From: an uncultured Shewanella sp.
Lineage (GTDB): Bacteria; Pseudomonadota; Gammaproteobacteria; Enterobacterales; Shewanellaceae
DNA length: 64,000 bases
Reading direction: 5' to 3'
Assembly: GCA_947503555.1 (NCBI GenBank)
Contig: CANNEE010000006.1
Span: 1-64,000 of the forward strand
Shown: piece by piece, positions 39,676 to 48,555 of the stretch
How the letters are laid out: each line of letters begins with the position of its first letter
How positions within the stretch are numbered: the stretch's first letter is position 1
Notes under the pieces: generated by a model
The model's input: the letters and a program-made list of their open reading frames with translations, nothing else
Database searches by the model: none
What the model was told of the DNA's origin: nothing
Program-made: the position numbers and the translations under genes

Positions 39676-40020
39676 ATGGATAAGCTGTTTCATATTATCA
39701 GCAAAGATGATTTACAACGGGCGTTGTCACTCGACTACTATGCAGCAGAGAGCCTTGAAGTCGAAGGCTTCATCCACCTTGCTTACGAAAACCAGCTAGC
39801 TAAAATAATCAAGTTGTTTTTCGCAGGCGCAAAAAATATCTATCTACTTGAGCTCGATCCATCTCAGCTCAACGCAGAAGTGATTGATGAAGCTCCTGTT
39901 GGAATCGACAATGATGGAGAGCTATATCCGCATCTCTACGGGCCAATTAACCGCAATGCAATCAGTGGTTATCAAGAATTAGTTATCGATAATAAAGGCT
40001 GCTTTACGAACGCTGGATAA
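39676..40020 (+). CDS. DUF952-family protein
   Basis: This 114-residue soluble protein carries the DUF952 features: a start of type KLFHIISKDDLQRAL, the GFIHLAYENQL motif at about residues 31-41, and PHLYGPINRNAISGYQEL towards the end. The conserved histidines and arginine suggest an active or binding site related to ADP-ribosyltransferase-like folds (family knowledge, not shown here). Function unknown. The ATG follows AAGGGTAAAACA. It precedes an unrelated membrane protein gene by 38 bp. Confidence 0.8.
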   Translation: MDKLFHIISKDDLQRALSLDYYAAESLEVEGFIHLAYENQLAKIIKLFFAGAKNIYLLELDPSQLNAEVIDEAPVGIDNDGELYPHLYGPINRNAISGYQELVIDNKGCFTNAG

Positions 40021-40058
40021 TTAGCGAACAGTGATGCACGTTAGGTTAAGGACAGACC

Positions 40059-40781
40059 ATGAATATTGATTATTCCAAACTAACGACAGATGAACTTTGG
40101 GATGTTCATGAGAATATAGATAAAGAGCGTTATCCCGAGCGATATGCTGATTTGCTAAAGGAGATCCAAAAACGTAATCGCTCTAGCGCTGTAAATCCCA
40201 ATCAAGGCACGAAGCCTTCTCGACACCTTATAGGGGACGATGAAGATGATGAGACTTTTGTAATTGAGTTCTCATCTACAGGTAGTAAAGTGCCTCGTAT
40301 CTTGTTTATCTCGGGTTTTCTCGCATTAAATGTTATCTTTTTTGCTATCCAACTTCCTAAACTTTTTGTGACCTCCCTAGATGACGTACACATGTATTCT
40401 ATGGAGCTAAGTTCGGTCGAGTGTAAAAAGGATATTGTATATGACGAAGAGGATAGGGCTTATACCTATTTTGACCTGCATATAGATGACTTTGAGGATA
40501 GATTTTCAGCCCTCGGGATAAATGAGTACAAATGTCGTCAACTGGCATTGAGCTTGTCTCAAGGCCAAACTGTATCCATTTGGCATAAAGATGGGCTGAT
40601 TTATCAGCTTTATTCAGGCAATAGTCCGTTGCTTACTTATGGCTATTTGAAACCTAAAATAAGAAGTATGCAAACCGAAGGTTTGTGGCTCTTTTGGATG
40701 ATTCTACTTTTTATATGGATCTTTTTGTTTAAGTCTTTAGTGAATGCAATCGTACCAGGTACCTTTCGTAAAGATGACTAG
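40059..40781 (+). CDS. Conserved two-helix membrane protein of unknown function
   Basis: This 240-residue protein was not recognised. Residues 1-45 are charged and helical (MNIDYSKLTTDELWDVHENI...RYADLLKEIQKR), followed by an acidic stretch (GDDEDDE). A membrane helix lies at about residues 80-103, a polar domain of about 100 residues with Cys at ECKKD and EYKCR follows, and a second helix lies at about 206-230. Both ends should face the same side with the polar domain across the membrane. The paired cysteines could form a disulfide if that domain is periplasmic. Confidence 0.65.
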   Translation: MNIDYSKLTTDELWDVHENIDKERYPERYADLLKEIQKRNRSSAVNPNQGTKPSRHLIGDDEDDETFVIEFSSTGSKVPRILFISGFLALNVIFFAIQLPKLFVTSLDDVHMYSMELSSVECKKDIVYDEEDRAYTYFDLHIDDFEDRFSALGINEYKCRQLALSLSQGQTVSIWHKDGLIYQLYSGNSPLLTYGYLKPKIRSMQTEGLWLFWMILLFIWIFLFKSLVNAIVPGTFRKDD

Positions 40782-40785
40782 CAAA

Positions 40786-40820
40786 TAAAAAAGCCGCATA
40801 GCGCTATCACTTTGCGGCCA
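40786..40820 (-). terminator. Terminator of the tus operon
   Basis: GCCGCA / TGCGGC stem, T-run on the minus strand, 20 bases beyond the tusE stop codon. Confidence 0.75.
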
Positions 40821-40839
40821 TTGTATTTAGATTCAATAA

Positions 40840-41178
40840 CTAAATACATTTAGCAGGTTTAGGTAAGCCTGCTATTTTAGTGGCCTGTTTTGCAGGCCCG
40901 AGTGGGAATAGGGTGTAGAGGTATTTTGAATTACCTTTTTCTGGCCCCTTAGCTTGACCAATCGCTTTCACTAGCACTCTGATCGCTGGACTAGTCTTAA
41001 ATTCTAAATAGAACTCTCGTACAAAGTTAACCACTTCCCAATGAGCATCAGTTAAGGTTATCTCTTCTTTAGTTGCGATAATCTCAGCCAGTTCAGGACT
41101 CCAGTCATCGACATTTTTTAGGTAGCCTTGATGATCGACAGGGATCACTGCGCCATTAAATTCAATTTCGTTTACCAA
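40840..41178 (-). CDS. tusE: Sulfurtransferase TusE (DsrC family)
   Basis: TusE receives sulfur from the TusBCD complex and passes it to MnmA for 2-thiolation of the wobble uridine in tRNA-Lys, -Glu and -Gln. The 112-residue protein shows the DsrC fold signature [33 protein letters not shown]. The C-terminal arm [23 protein letters not shown] bears the reactive penultimate cysteine. It overlaps tusB by 7 bases and is the last gene of tusDCBE. Confidence 0.95.
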   Translation of the reverse strand: MVNEIEFNGAVIPVDHQGYLKNVDDWSPELAEIIATKEEITLTDAHWEVVNFVREFYLEFKTSPAIRVLVKAIGQAKGPEKGNSKYLYTLFPLGPAKQATKIAGLPKPAKCI

Positions 41179-41456
41179 GTTATTACCTTCTGATGGCTTA
41201 GGGTTAAACTAACAAACCCAGAATAATCGACTAGCTCAAACTCACCCACATAGTCCTGCAGGCCGCGGGCGATAATATCATCTTCAAGCAAAATAACCTT
41301 GCACTTGCTCTCGTTTAGCATCGCTTTATTGCCAAGTAGGGTATTCACTGCGTTACCACACAACAGCAGGCAATCTTCCTTTTGGGCGTAACGCATAGCT
41401 AAAACAAGTGCATTGCTATTTGAGGGAGAGTCTTGGATCTGGTGAAGAATACTCAA
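41172..41456 (-). CDS. tusB: Sulfur relay protein TusB (DsrH family)
   Basis: Subunit of the TusBCD heterohexamer. The 94-residue protein begins [36 protein letters not shown]. It has the DsrH-like order of strands and a central cysteine pair. It overlaps tusC by 4 bases and tusE by 7, so the operon is tightly coupled. Confidence 0.9.
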   Translation of the reverse strand: MSILHQIQDSPSNSNALVLAMRYAQKEDCLLLCGNAVNTLLGNKAMLNESKCKVILLEDDIIARGLQDYVGEFELVDYSGFVSLTLSHQKVITW

Positions 41457-41809
41457 AATACTAGCACCTCGTCGGCTTGAGATAGTTTATTAGCAATCGC
41501 TCTAGTATCGAGTATCTCTGGGGCAAGATTCAAATGACTTGCAGGGATCTCGAGTTGTTCTAGGCTGGTTTGGCAGACAAATAGATCTTCAACATCATAC
41601 AAAGGCAGGGCTTTGAAGGTCGCAATATAATCCTTGCTGCCAACAAGTTCGCTATGTTGATTCGGTAGCAGATGCAAAATACCTTCATCGACAAAAATTA
41701 AACTGACTTCTTGTTCGAAGCTGGCACTTAACATGGCTAAGTCGAGAGCCTCTCTACCGTGGGAAGTGCTATGGGGGGCATGGCGAAAGATGATGGTGAG
41801 CTTTTTCAT
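41453..41809 (-). CDS. tusC: Sulfur relay protein TusC (DsrF family)
   Basis: The 118-residue subunit of TusBCD reads MKKLTIIFRHAPHSTSHGREALDLAMLSASFEQEVSLIFVDEGILHLLPNQ, the DsrF/TusC pattern. It is 3 bp downstream of tusD and overlaps tusB by 4 bases. Confidence 0.92.
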   Translation of the reverse strand: MKKLTIIFRHAPHSTSHGREALDLAMLSASFEQEVSLIFVDEGILHLLPNQHSELVGSKDYIATFKALPLYDVEDLFVCQTSLEQLEIPASHLNLAPEILDTRAIANKLSQADEVLVF

Positions 41810-41812
41810 ATT

Positions 41813-42202
41813 TTAAAACCTCACGAGCCTGTCAGATGATTCAATGCCTGTCACTAGCTCGCCCAGTCCTCCCATAATGAAAGGTGGCTCAACATTCCAG
41901 ATGTTTTTGCCACTTTCATTAGCATCTTGCTCAGACAGTTTGCCACGCCTTAATGCTGCTGAGACACAATTGACCAACTCAACATCATGCTCATTTGCAA
42001 GAGTCGCCCACGCTGCAACCAGATCAAACTCATCTGAAGCAGGAGAGACGAGAGAGGAAGTATTACTAACGCCATCTAAGTAAAAAAATACGCGAGTAAT
42101 CTTGTGACCACTAGCAATCGCTGCCTTAGTAAATTGATAGGCTCTAAAGCTTGAGGTGGAGCCATAAACGCTACCATGGACTTGAATGATAAATTCGCTC
42201 AT
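41813..42202 (-). CDS. tusD: Sulfurtransferase TusD (DsrE family)
   Basis: The catalytic subunit of TusBCD accepts persulfide sulfur from TusA. The 129-residue protein has the active-site Cys79 in ELVNCVSAALRRG, equivalent to Cys78 of E. coli. The nucleotide-like glycine stretch HGSVYGSTSSFRAYQF is at the start and GLGELVTGIESSDRLVRF at the end. It is the first gene of tusDCBE. Confidence 0.94.
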   Translation of the reverse strand: MSEFIIQVHGSVYGSTSSFRAYQFTKAAIASGHKITRVFFYLDGVSNTSSLVSPASDEFDLVAAWATLANEHDVELVNCVSAALRRGKLSEQDANESGKNIWNVEPPFIMGGLGELVTGIESSDRLVRF

Positions 42203-42251
42203 AAACAGAGTGTGGAGTTTACCTTAATACAATCGAAATAAGTGTAGGCGC

Positions 42252-42286
42252 AAAAATAAAAATGGCCCTAGAAAGGGCCATTATAC
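42252..42286 (-). terminator. Terminator of yccA
   Basis: AATGGCCCT pairs with AGGGCCATT, followed by T-run on the minus strand. It separates yccA from the tus operon. Confidence 0.85.
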
Positions 42287-42306
42287 CTAGAGACTATGGG
42301 AAATGA

Positions 42307-42966
42307 CTAGTCGTCGTTGCTCATGCCCAATAGGTTTAGAATAGCAATAAAGAGATTAAGAAAATCTAAATATAGCGCTACCGTGGCGCGAATATAGTTT
42401 GTTTCACCACCGTTAACAATGCGGCTAGTATCGTAAAGAATAAAGCCTGTCATCAGCATGGCGATACCTGCGTTCATAGCCATAAACACCATGCTACTAC
42501 CAACAAAGATGTTGATAATCATAACGGCAATCATCACTAGCAGACCTGCAAACAGGAAGCCTTTCATAAATGAGAAGTCTTTCTTAGTCGTCAGCGCGTA
42601 AGCAGATAGAGCCACAAACACTACAGAGGTCAAGCCTAAGGCTTGCATGATAAGCGATGGACCGTTTGCCATACCTACGTAGTGGTTAAGGATAAAGCCT
42701 AGGGAAGCGCCTTCCATACCTGTAAACGCAAATACCCAAAATAGCCCTGCTGCACTATCGGCTTTACGAAGGGTAACAAATAGCAAGACTAGACCACCAA
42801 TGCTTAGTCCAAGTGAGGCAAATCTACCTATGCCCATCGCCATAGCGATACCTGCACACAGTGCAGAAAAGGCTAAAGTCATAGACAGTAACAGATAGGT
42901 ATTTTTAAGAAGCTTATTCACTTCTACTGTAGACGTACTAGCCGTGTAGAGTGTCTGCTGATTCAT
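42307..42966 (-). CDS. yccA: Bax inhibitor-1/YccA family membrane protein
   Basis: Inner-membrane protein with seven hydrophobic helices; E. coli YccA is a substrate and modulator of the FtsH protease, and family members can be ion leak channels. The ATG at 42966 follows GGAGA at a good distance and starts MNQQTLYTASTSTVEVNKLLKNTYLLLSMTLAFSALCAG. The last helix and tail (VALYLDFLNLFIAILNLLGMSNDD) keep the conserved Asp and the acidic end. The E. coli order yccA-tusE is echoed, here with the whole tusDCBE operon beside it. Confidence 0.92.
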   Translation of the reverse strand: MNQQTLYTASTSTVEVNKLLKNTYLLLSMTLAFSALCAGIAMAMGIGRFASLGLSIGGLVLLFVTLRKADSAAGLFWVFAFTGMEGASLGFILNHYVGMANGPSLIMQALGLTSVVFVALSAYALTTKKDFSFMKGFLFAGLLVMIAVMIINIFVGSSMVFMAMNAGIAMLMTGFILYDTSRIVNGGETNYIRATVALYLDFLNLFIAILNLLGMSNDD

Positions 42967-43139
42967 ATCATTCTCCGCTGATATCAAGAGTAAAACGCTT
43001 AATTAATTTTGATTGCCAACCAGTGTACAAGTTCCCTTAAACACTCTTTTTGACATAAATTGTCTTGCGATAATACCTTAGCTATAAGTTTGGTGAAAGT
43101 AGTAGCTAAGATTCTTTGTTAAATTTAAGCTTTCTGCTG

Positions 43140-44042
43140 TTAACTTAACCAATCTTTATTGAGTTTATCAGTATCCCCTAAATAATCTAGCACCCAGTTA
43201 AGGGCGGGGGAACGATTACTGCCATTCCAAGCTAAGCAGCAAGGACTGTTTTCAACTGGATTTTCAAGCTCCTTTTCAACTAATCTGCCCGCCATAATAA
43301 ATGGCGTGACTAAATGACTAGGCATATACCCCACACCGAGCCCATCGATGAAGCAGTTTAGGGCACGGATCCAATCTGGCACCAAAATACGTCTTTGGTT
43401 ATTCAAGCGCCAAATATTACGTTGTGGAATGTCTCTCGCTGAGTCCTCTAAACAGATGGCAGCATATTCTCTTAGCTCATCGTCAGTTAGCTTGCTATCG
43501 ATTTCAGCAAGAGGATGTTGTTTAGACACGACAAAGGTCCACTCGATATTTCCCATATCTTTGTATTTATAGATGCCACCAGTTGGAATCGCCGTTGTTG
43601 CGCCTATAGCAATGTCGCTGCGGCCGGTAGAAAGTGACTCCCAAACACCATTAAAGGTTTCTATCTGGATATCTAGCTCTATATCTTTAAAGTGGCGATA
43701 GAATTCAGTGATGAGTACGCTAATGCGATCCGCACGTACTATGTTATCCAATGCGATAGACAGTCTTGGTTGCCAGCCATTGGCTATGCGCTGAGTGCCT
43801 TGCTTAATCTCATTTAACTGCCCGAGTACTGCTCGAGCCTCTTTAACAAAGTGCTCACCGGCAGGTGTGAGACTAACACTTCTATGTTCACGTACAAATA
43901 GTGGAACACCAAGCTCGTCTTCAACTTGTTTGACAGCATAACTAACAGCAGAGGGGACTTTATGGAGTTTGTTGGCTGCTGCGGTAAAGCTGCCTACCTG
44001 TGCCACAATATCGATAAGCTCTAGGGCTTGTTCGGATAACAT
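43140..44042 (-). CDS. punR: LysR-family regulator, PunR (YdhB)-like
   Basis: The 300-residue protein starts at 44042 with MLSEQALELIDIVAQVGSFTAAANKLHKVPSAVSYAVKQVEDELGV, the usual N-terminal winged helix. The effector domain (IANGWQPRLSIALDNIVRADR...FNGVWESLSTGRSDIAIGATTAIP...SPALNWVLDYLGD) matches E. coli PunR over long stretches, including NGWxxxLSIAxDNIVR. In E. coli PunR activates the purine exporter gene punC beside it. Here no such transporter adjoins, and a tRNA-Ser lies upstream, so its target is elsewhere. The frame runs open through the tRNA region, but that part is not coding. Confidence 0.82.
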   Translation of the reverse strand: MLSEQALELIDIVAQVGSFTAAANKLHKVPSAVSYAVKQVEDELGVPLFVREHRSVSLTPAGEHFVKEARAVLGQLNEIKQGTQRIANGWQPRLSIALDNIVRADRISVLITEFYRHFKDIELDIQIETFNGVWESLSTGRSDIAIGATTAIPTGGIYKYKDMGNIEWTFVVSKQHPLAEIDSKLTDDELREYAAICLEDSARDIPQRNIWRLNNQRRILVPDWIRALNCFIDGLGVGYMPSHLVTPFIMAGRLVEKELENPVENSPCCLAWNGSNRSPALNWVLDYLGDTDKLNKDWLS

Positions 44043-44253
44043 AAAAGGTCCTTTGCTATGAGAATATTTGATAGGTAGAGCAAAGTATCGTGATTGACGT
44101 CCGTGTTCAAGCGGTAATTTGCGAAAAGTTAATCGTATACTCAATGGGATAGCCGCATATTGCACCAATTTGAATGCGAGTTGAGCAAACGTCACTTTTT
44201 TTCGATTTTCTACTTTACAGCTTAAGGGCAAGTAGCTATTATGCGTCTCGTTC

Positions 44254-44344
44254 GGAGGGGTGGCAGAGTGGTCGAATGCACCGGTCTTGAAAACCGGCAT
44301 GGGTTTGTAGCCCATCCAGGGTTCAAATCCCTGCTCCTCCGCCA
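44254..44344 (+). tRNA. tRNA-Ser(UGA)
   Basis: A 91-base class II tRNA with a seven-pair acceptor stem (GGAGGGG with CTCCTCC), discriminator G and encoded CCA. The anticodon loop CTTGAAA has TGA at 44288-44290. There is a long variable arm (around ATGGGTTTGTAGCCCAT) and a T arm GGTTCAAATCC. It reads UCA/UCG-type serine codons and is a substrate of the SerS encoded at 38 kb. Confidence 0.97.
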
Positions 44345-44347
44345 TAT

Positions 44348-44386
44348 TAAGAAAGGGCGTTGATGATTCAGCGCCCTTTTTGCTTT
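44348..44386 (+). terminator. Terminator of tRNA-Ser
   Basis: AAAGGGCG pairs with CGCCCTTT around an 11-base loop, followed by TTTTGCTTT, just after the tRNA. Confidence 0.88.
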
Positions 44387-44973
44387 CTGCGTTATATCAA
44401 TTTCATTGTGAGTATACAGGCATTCCACTTTACCATTCGGTATATCCTTAATTCCGCTGCTAGGAGTAGGGTGATGTTGAGACAAGTACCAAATTAATGC
44501 TAGATAAAAAAACAAGTCGGTAGCAATATACTGGCGAAGGCGTTCATCCTGTCAGCAATCTAGATTGAACTGCATGTAAATGTCGCTAATAACACACGAT
44601 GATAATTATTTTACTTGTTATTCCTATCATTTTATTGAAGGTTCGACGTACTCGTTTGAGTTGCGAAATGCTCAAATTGATAGAATCTGAGCACTCGGCG
44701 TCTTTTATTTGCTTTCTAATTCGTATAGCTTTTATGCAAGTTCTAGATATAAAGCTGGGGAAAGTAAATCAAAATCTGGGCTATTAATCATATTATATGG
44801 TGGACAACACCCTAAAATATTGAAACTCGTAAAGGGTATAAAGTAGTCATTCATTAAGTCATAGCCACTATTGAATGCCTTTGTTATTCAATCAATCCTT
44901 TAGGAGTGGGGCTTAGCAAATGAACAGCGAAAACTTTGTAGATACTAGATTTACGTTTTGAGGGAAGCAAAAT
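44387..44973. other. Long gene-poor stretch after tRNA-Ser
   Basis: This 587-bp AT-rich stretch has no convincing gene. A 62-codon frame at 44599-44787 lacks a ribosome site. A 13-codon frame at about 44920 is preceded by AGGAGTGGGG but is too short to assess. It may hold decayed sequence at the edge of the accessory zone. Confidence 0.4.
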
Positions 44974-45318
44974 ATGATGAAAAAGTGGCTTTTAATAGCA
45001 ATATTTTTGTTTGTGTCAGGGTGCGATGTTAACTTTCCGAATGCTGATGCTACATTTGGGACTCAAAACTTCGCTTCTGCAGTATCAGTTATTGAGTTAC
45101 ACAAATTAAGAAATGGTGATTATCCCGAGAGCTTAGATGAACTTGAGTTTCTAGGGCAATGGGACGGTATTTGGCTATCTGCGGTTCGTTATGAAAAGGT
45201 TGAAAATGGCTACAATCTTTTTGTTGAGCGAGGTTGGGTAAATGAACCTAATTTAACATTTCCACCTAAGTTCAAACAGGGCTTAGGGATAAAAGAGACC
45301 AATGTACTATGGCAGTAA
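44974..45318 (+). CDS. Small lipoprotein with pseudopilin-like C-terminal domain
   Basis: A 114-residue lipoprotein: signal MMKKWLLIAIFLFVSGC places the lipidated cysteine at residue 17 (VSGC lipobox), with Asp next, a residue that in many gammaproteobacteria favours retention in the inner membrane. The mature part (TFGTQNFASAVSVIELHKLRNGDYPESLDELEFLG) resembles the helix-turn of type II secretion major pseudopilins, where a helix is followed by NGxYP and a LxxL segment. It may therefore be a pseudopilin-fold protein tethered by lipid rather than a pilin helix. Function unknown. Confidence 0.65.
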   Translation: MMKKWLLIAIFLFVSGCDVNFPNADATFGTQNFASAVSVIELHKLRNGDYPESLDELEFLGQWDGIWLSAVRYEKVENGYNLFVERGWVNEPNLTFPPKFKQGLGIKETNVLWQ

Positions 45319-45496
45319 TAAATGCATAGATGACAAACTCATCATATTTCTCTCTAATGTCATGGAGATAAAGGTTCAAGTGCTTGGCACGAGTTATAGG
45401 GTGTTGAAAAATGAAGTGGCGATATTGTTTCTAGTGATATTTAGAGAAACCGGCTAGGGCTCAGTAGGTTTTAAAATAGGCGAAATTGGCAATTGA

Positions 45497-45718
45497 GCGA
45501 AAGTAGACTGTCCAAGGGTATATGATGGCTTTAAGCCAGAGCAATTTAACTGGCTGGTTCGTAAATGTCTCGGGATGTCAAATAATACCGATCGAAATCC
45601 TGATGGAAGATTTATCTATTTCTATTATCGTCCTAAGGTAGTCGTATTAATCTATTTTTTTAACGCACAGAGCGAGTTTACAAAGTTCACCATGTATTAT
45701 GATGAAAAAGAAATGTAA
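45497..45718 (+). pseudogene. Probable broken gene, C-terminal fragment
   Basis: The frame is open from a TGA at 45494 to a TAA at 45716-45718 and reads as real protein (KPEQFNWLVRKCLGMSNN, then RFIYFYYRPKVVVLIYFF). It has no usable start codon until an internal ATG at 45575. About 100 bases upstream another frame reads ...ILFLVIF, like the end of a lost signal sequence. This suggests a small secreted or lipoprotein gene broken by frameshift or deletion. A short protein from 45575 (47 residues) is possible but less likely. Confidence 0.5.
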
Positions 45719-45965
45719 TTGTTGGCTATATTGTAGCCATAGGCGACAGTAGTTCAAAGATTATATCGAAATTGTAATGTAAAAGAGTCACTATCCATAA
45801 TGCCCCGCCCCTAAGAGGCATAGTTAGTGTGATCATTTGCTTGCACTCGCCGCAAAAAGTAGGCTCATTACATAGTATTGGCTTAAAGGTGTCACATTGA
45901 TGACGTATTAAAGTAAGGGATTTCTCTCGATAATAATCTCTATATTGCTATCGGAGAAACAAGAA

Positions 45966-46301
45966 ATGGATATGAGATTAGACAAGGCAAAGCTGAAAGC
46001 ATTGAGAGAATCAAGAGCCTGGAGCCAGACACACCTTGCTGAAGTGAGTGGTATTAGTTTGCGAACCATTCAGCGAATAGAAAAATCTGGAAATGCATCT
46101 CTAGAGTCAATCAAATCAATATGTGCGACTTTCGATGTGCATGTTGAATATCTCACAGTCCCCCAAGAGCAACAAAGTAAAATAGAGTCATCTTTGTTGC
46201 AGACTATGCGCAAAAAGTTACTGTCTATTGAAGCTAAGATAACCCTCGCTTCCTTTATTGTTGCCTTTACAATTGCTTTTTTGTTTACAGTGTGGCGCTA
46301 A
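45966..46301 (+). CDS. XRE-family DNA-binding protein with C-terminal membrane helix
   Basis: The ATG at 45966 follows GGAG at 9 bases. The 111-residue protein carries a helix-turn-helix of the Cro/C1 type at residues 4-60 (LKALRESRAWSQTHLAEVSGISLRTIQRIEKSGNASLESIKSICATFDV). A linker and one hydrophobic helix (about residues 86-107, ITLASFIVAFTIAFLFTVWR) follow, leaving almost nothing beyond the membrane. A membrane-tethered XRE regulator is plausible; such small HTH-plus-helix proteins are widespread in Shewanella accessory regions. Confidence 0.75.
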   Translation: MDMRLDKAKLKALRESRAWSQTHLAEVSGISLRTIQRIEKSGNASLESIKSICATFDVHVEYLTVPQEQQSKIESSLLQTMRKKLLSIEAKITLASFIVAFTIAFLFTVWR

Positions 46302-46546
46302 CGCCTCTTCATAGATAAATTTACAGAACTTAGTCAACACACTAACGTGTTATTTTAGTTTTCTTGCCGACTGATGATAGGTGTATTTAGCATCAACCTA
46401 AGTGGTTTTTCTCTCTGAACAAACTGAACTATTGATAGTTATCAGCAAATTTGAATGTCCATCGAATAGCTTTTTATGCGACAATACAAGGAGTTATTTG
46501 TACAAACACACCTTTTTATAGAGTAAGAAACGGATTAGAGGTACAG

Positions 46547-46879
46547 ATGAAAGTTAAAGGATTACTCTTAATTGCGATATTGTTCATAGTTGGTTGCAGC
46601 AAACCCCTTCCCGATGACAAATTGGATTATGCAGGGCATTGGCTGGGTCCTAACGTGGAATTGATTATCTTTGAAGATGGCTCGGTAATATACGAATATG
46701 CCTCTGGTGGCGTAAGCACTTCGATAAATGGACCAATTCAAGAGTTCACTGGCAATAGCTTTGATGTTGGCTTTGGACCTATCTCTTCTACCTTCGTTGT
46801 CTCCCAACCGCCAATGCAATTATTTGACGGACGTTGGCAGATGATAGTTGACGGTGTCAGCCTTGAGCGAGTTGATTAG
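46547..46879 (+). CDS. Small lipoprotein of unknown function
   Basis: A 110-residue protein starting at the ATG at 46547, preceded by GAGG at 6 bases. Signal MKVKGLLLIAILFIVGC puts the lipidated cysteine at residue 17, followed by Ser, which predicts outer-membrane sorting. The mature domain is beta-rich (LDYAGHWLGPNVELIIFEDGSVIYEYASGG...). No family recognised. An in-frame ATT/ATG extension upstream would hide the signal and is unlikely. Confidence 0.65.
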   Translation: MKVKGLLLIAILFIVGCSKPLPDDKLDYAGHWLGPNVELIIFEDGSVIYEYASGGVSTSINGPIQEFTGNSFDVGFGPISSTFVVSQPPMQLFDGRWQMIVDGVSLERVD

Positions 46880-46953
46880 AAGCTTTGTAATTAGTAATAA
46901 ATAGAACGAATAGGCCAGAATGTCAGCGCTCGTATGGCTGATACCATAAGCTT

Positions 46954-47508
46954 ATGAATAAATTTCCCACACTAGAAACTAAAAGATTATTCCTCGATCA
47001 GCAAACACTTGAGGATTCGATCCCTATTTGGAAAATGTTTTCTGATCCCGAGGTTACACAGTTTTATGATCTAGCTTTCACCTCCAAAGATGAGGCAGCC
47101 CAGTTAATCACTGACGATGCAAAACAGTTTGTTGACGGCAAAGGGATAAGATGGGCGATACGAGATAAAGTCGACAACCAGTTTCTAGGTAGCTGCGGTA
47201 TTAATCGCTTTGAAGAGGGTAACCATGTCGCGGTTATCGGCTACGAACTGGCAAAAAATGCGTGGGGTAAAGGCATTGCCACTGAAGCGACTTCAGTGAT
47301 GATAGAATATATTTTTTCCCAAGCTTGCCCTAAATCGATCAATAAAATAGAAGCCTATGTGATGATAGGTAATCGGGCATCAGAAGTGATATTAGAGAAA
47401 CATGGCTTTCAGTGCGATGGCATTTTAAGACAGCATGGCTATTGGAAAGGCGCTTACCATGACTTAAAAGTCTATTCCTTATTAAGGCAAGACTTTGAAA
47501 GATGTTAA
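46954..47508 (+). CDS. RimJ/RimL-type GNAT acetyltransferase
   Basis: This 184-residue protein belongs to the Acetyltransf_3 class: [33 protein letters not shown] at the start, the strand [34 protein letters not shown] (Q/R-G-x-G/A loop as GKGIATEA) and a tail with [35 protein letters not shown]. Members acetylate ribosomal protein or small-molecule amines. The substrate is not evident, and it is one of two GNAT genes here. Confidence 0.85.
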   Translation: MNKFPTLETKRLFLDQQTLEDSIPIWKMFSDPEVTQFYDLAFTSKDEAAQLITDDAKQFVDGKGIRWAIRDKVDNQFLGSCGINRFEEGNHVAVIGYELAKNAWGKGIATEATSVMIEYIFSQACPKSINKIEAYVMIGNRASEVILEKHGFQCDGILRQHGYWKGAYHDLKVYSLLRQDFERC

Positions 47509-47690
47509 CACTCAAGGATCTTATAAACGTACGCTCACAAGTTGAAATCAAGTTCCAGCAAGCCTGGACGGTATCAGCTTAATTTTTATTGTTTAAAACT
47601 TTGTATAAGCTGACGTCACTTTCTGCTTTTGAGTTAGAGGTCAACAGATGAGTGGCACTTTGAAAAGGAAAAGGACAAGCTAGGCGAAAT

Positions 47691-48110
47691 ATGCCAAAAC
47701 TGATACAAATTAAACCCATTACATGGCAACAGGCATTACCAATTAGGCAAAGGGTATTGTGGCCAAGTCAAGAACCTGAGTTTAGTCAGGTTGACGGCGA
47801 TGAAACAGCGAGTCATTACGGCGCCTTTGTTGGTCGAGATTTAGTCTGTGTTGCGTCTATTTTTCAAGATGGAAAGAGTGCGAGGCTACGAAAGTTTTGC
47901 ACAGTACAGGATTATCAAGGCCAAGGGATAGGAACCCAAGTGATAGAGCATGCTATTAGTCAAATGAAATCAAAGGGTGTTGAATACTTTTGGTGTGATG
48001 CTCGCACCTCTGCACTAGGTTTTTATCAAAGGTTTGGTTTAGCGGTAGAAGGCGATGAATTCGTTAAGTCGGGAGTTCGATATTACAAGATGTCGGTTCT
48101 ATGGTCCTAG
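47691..48110 (+). CDS. GNAT-family N-acetyltransferase
   Basis: A 139-residue acetyltransferase. The acetyl-CoA loop reads LRKFCTVQDYQGQGIGTQVIEHAISQMK (about residues 65-92) and the end FYQRFGLAVEGDEFVKSGVRYYKMSVLW closes the fold. The N-terminus ITWQQALPIRQRVLWPSQ is that of a broad family of small environmental GNATs. Substrate unknown. It lies 60 bp before the VOC gene and may share a transcript with it. Confidence 0.85.
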   Translation: MPKLIQIKPITWQQALPIRQRVLWPSQEPEFSQVDGDETASHYGAFVGRDLVCVASIFQDGKSARLRKFCTVQDYQGQGIGTQVIEHAISQMKSKGVEYFWCDARTSALGFYQRFGLAVEGDEFVKSGVRYYKMSVLWS

Positions 48111-48170
48111 GCTTGTGTGCGCGCTGAAATTCGATTTATTGGCTTTTGAAAGATGATATGAGGAAATGAA

Positions 48171-48551
48171 ATGATAGGTTATGTTACCTTAGGTGTGAAT
48201 GATATTGAAAAGTCTGCTCAGTTTTATGATGAGTTATTTGCACTATGCGGCGCCCGCCGTCTAGCTGACATTGGAACCTTTATTTTATGGGGCACCTCTA
48301 TGGACTCTGCAGGCCTTGCGATTACAAAGCCTTTCGATGGTAACCAAGCCTCTGTGGGTAACGGAGTCATGGTGGCAATTCAAGCGAACTCTAAACAAGA
48401 AGTCGATGCGATTTATCGCAAGGCGATAGAGTTAGGTGCGGCGAATGAAGGTGAGCCTGGTGCACGAAGTGATAACTTCTATGCGGGTTACTTTCGAGAT
48501 CTTGAAGGCAATAAACTCAATGCATACTATACTGATTGGCCGTCAGACTAA
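48171..48551 (+). CDS. VOC (glyoxalase/bleomycin-resistance) superfamily protein
   Basis: This 126-residue single VOC unit begins MIGYVTLGVNDIEKSAQFYDELFALCGARR and ends in a paired beta-alpha-beta module. The final strand (FYAGYFRDLEGNKLNAYYTDWP) has the usual Glu, but at the first metal position the expected His is absent (GYVTLGVND). Metal binding is therefore uncertain. Members range from glyoxalases to antibiotic-binding proteins. The role here is not inferable. Confidence 0.82.
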   Translation: MIGYVTLGVNDIEKSAQFYDELFALCGARRLADIGTFILWGTSMDSAGLAITKPFDGNQASVGNGVMVAIQANSKQEVDAIYRKAIELGAANEGEPGARSDNFYAGYFRDLEGNKLNAYYTDWPSD

Positions 48552-48555
48552 CTCT

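Noticed and set aside
43140-44345. Longer LysR product starting at 44345
   Set aside because: The extra 101 codons run through the tRNA-Ser gene and its promoter; the winged helix begins at the ATG at 44042.
44599-44787. 62-codon frame after tRNA-Ser
   Set aside because: No ribosome site, low-complexity hydrophobic start and no family resemblance.
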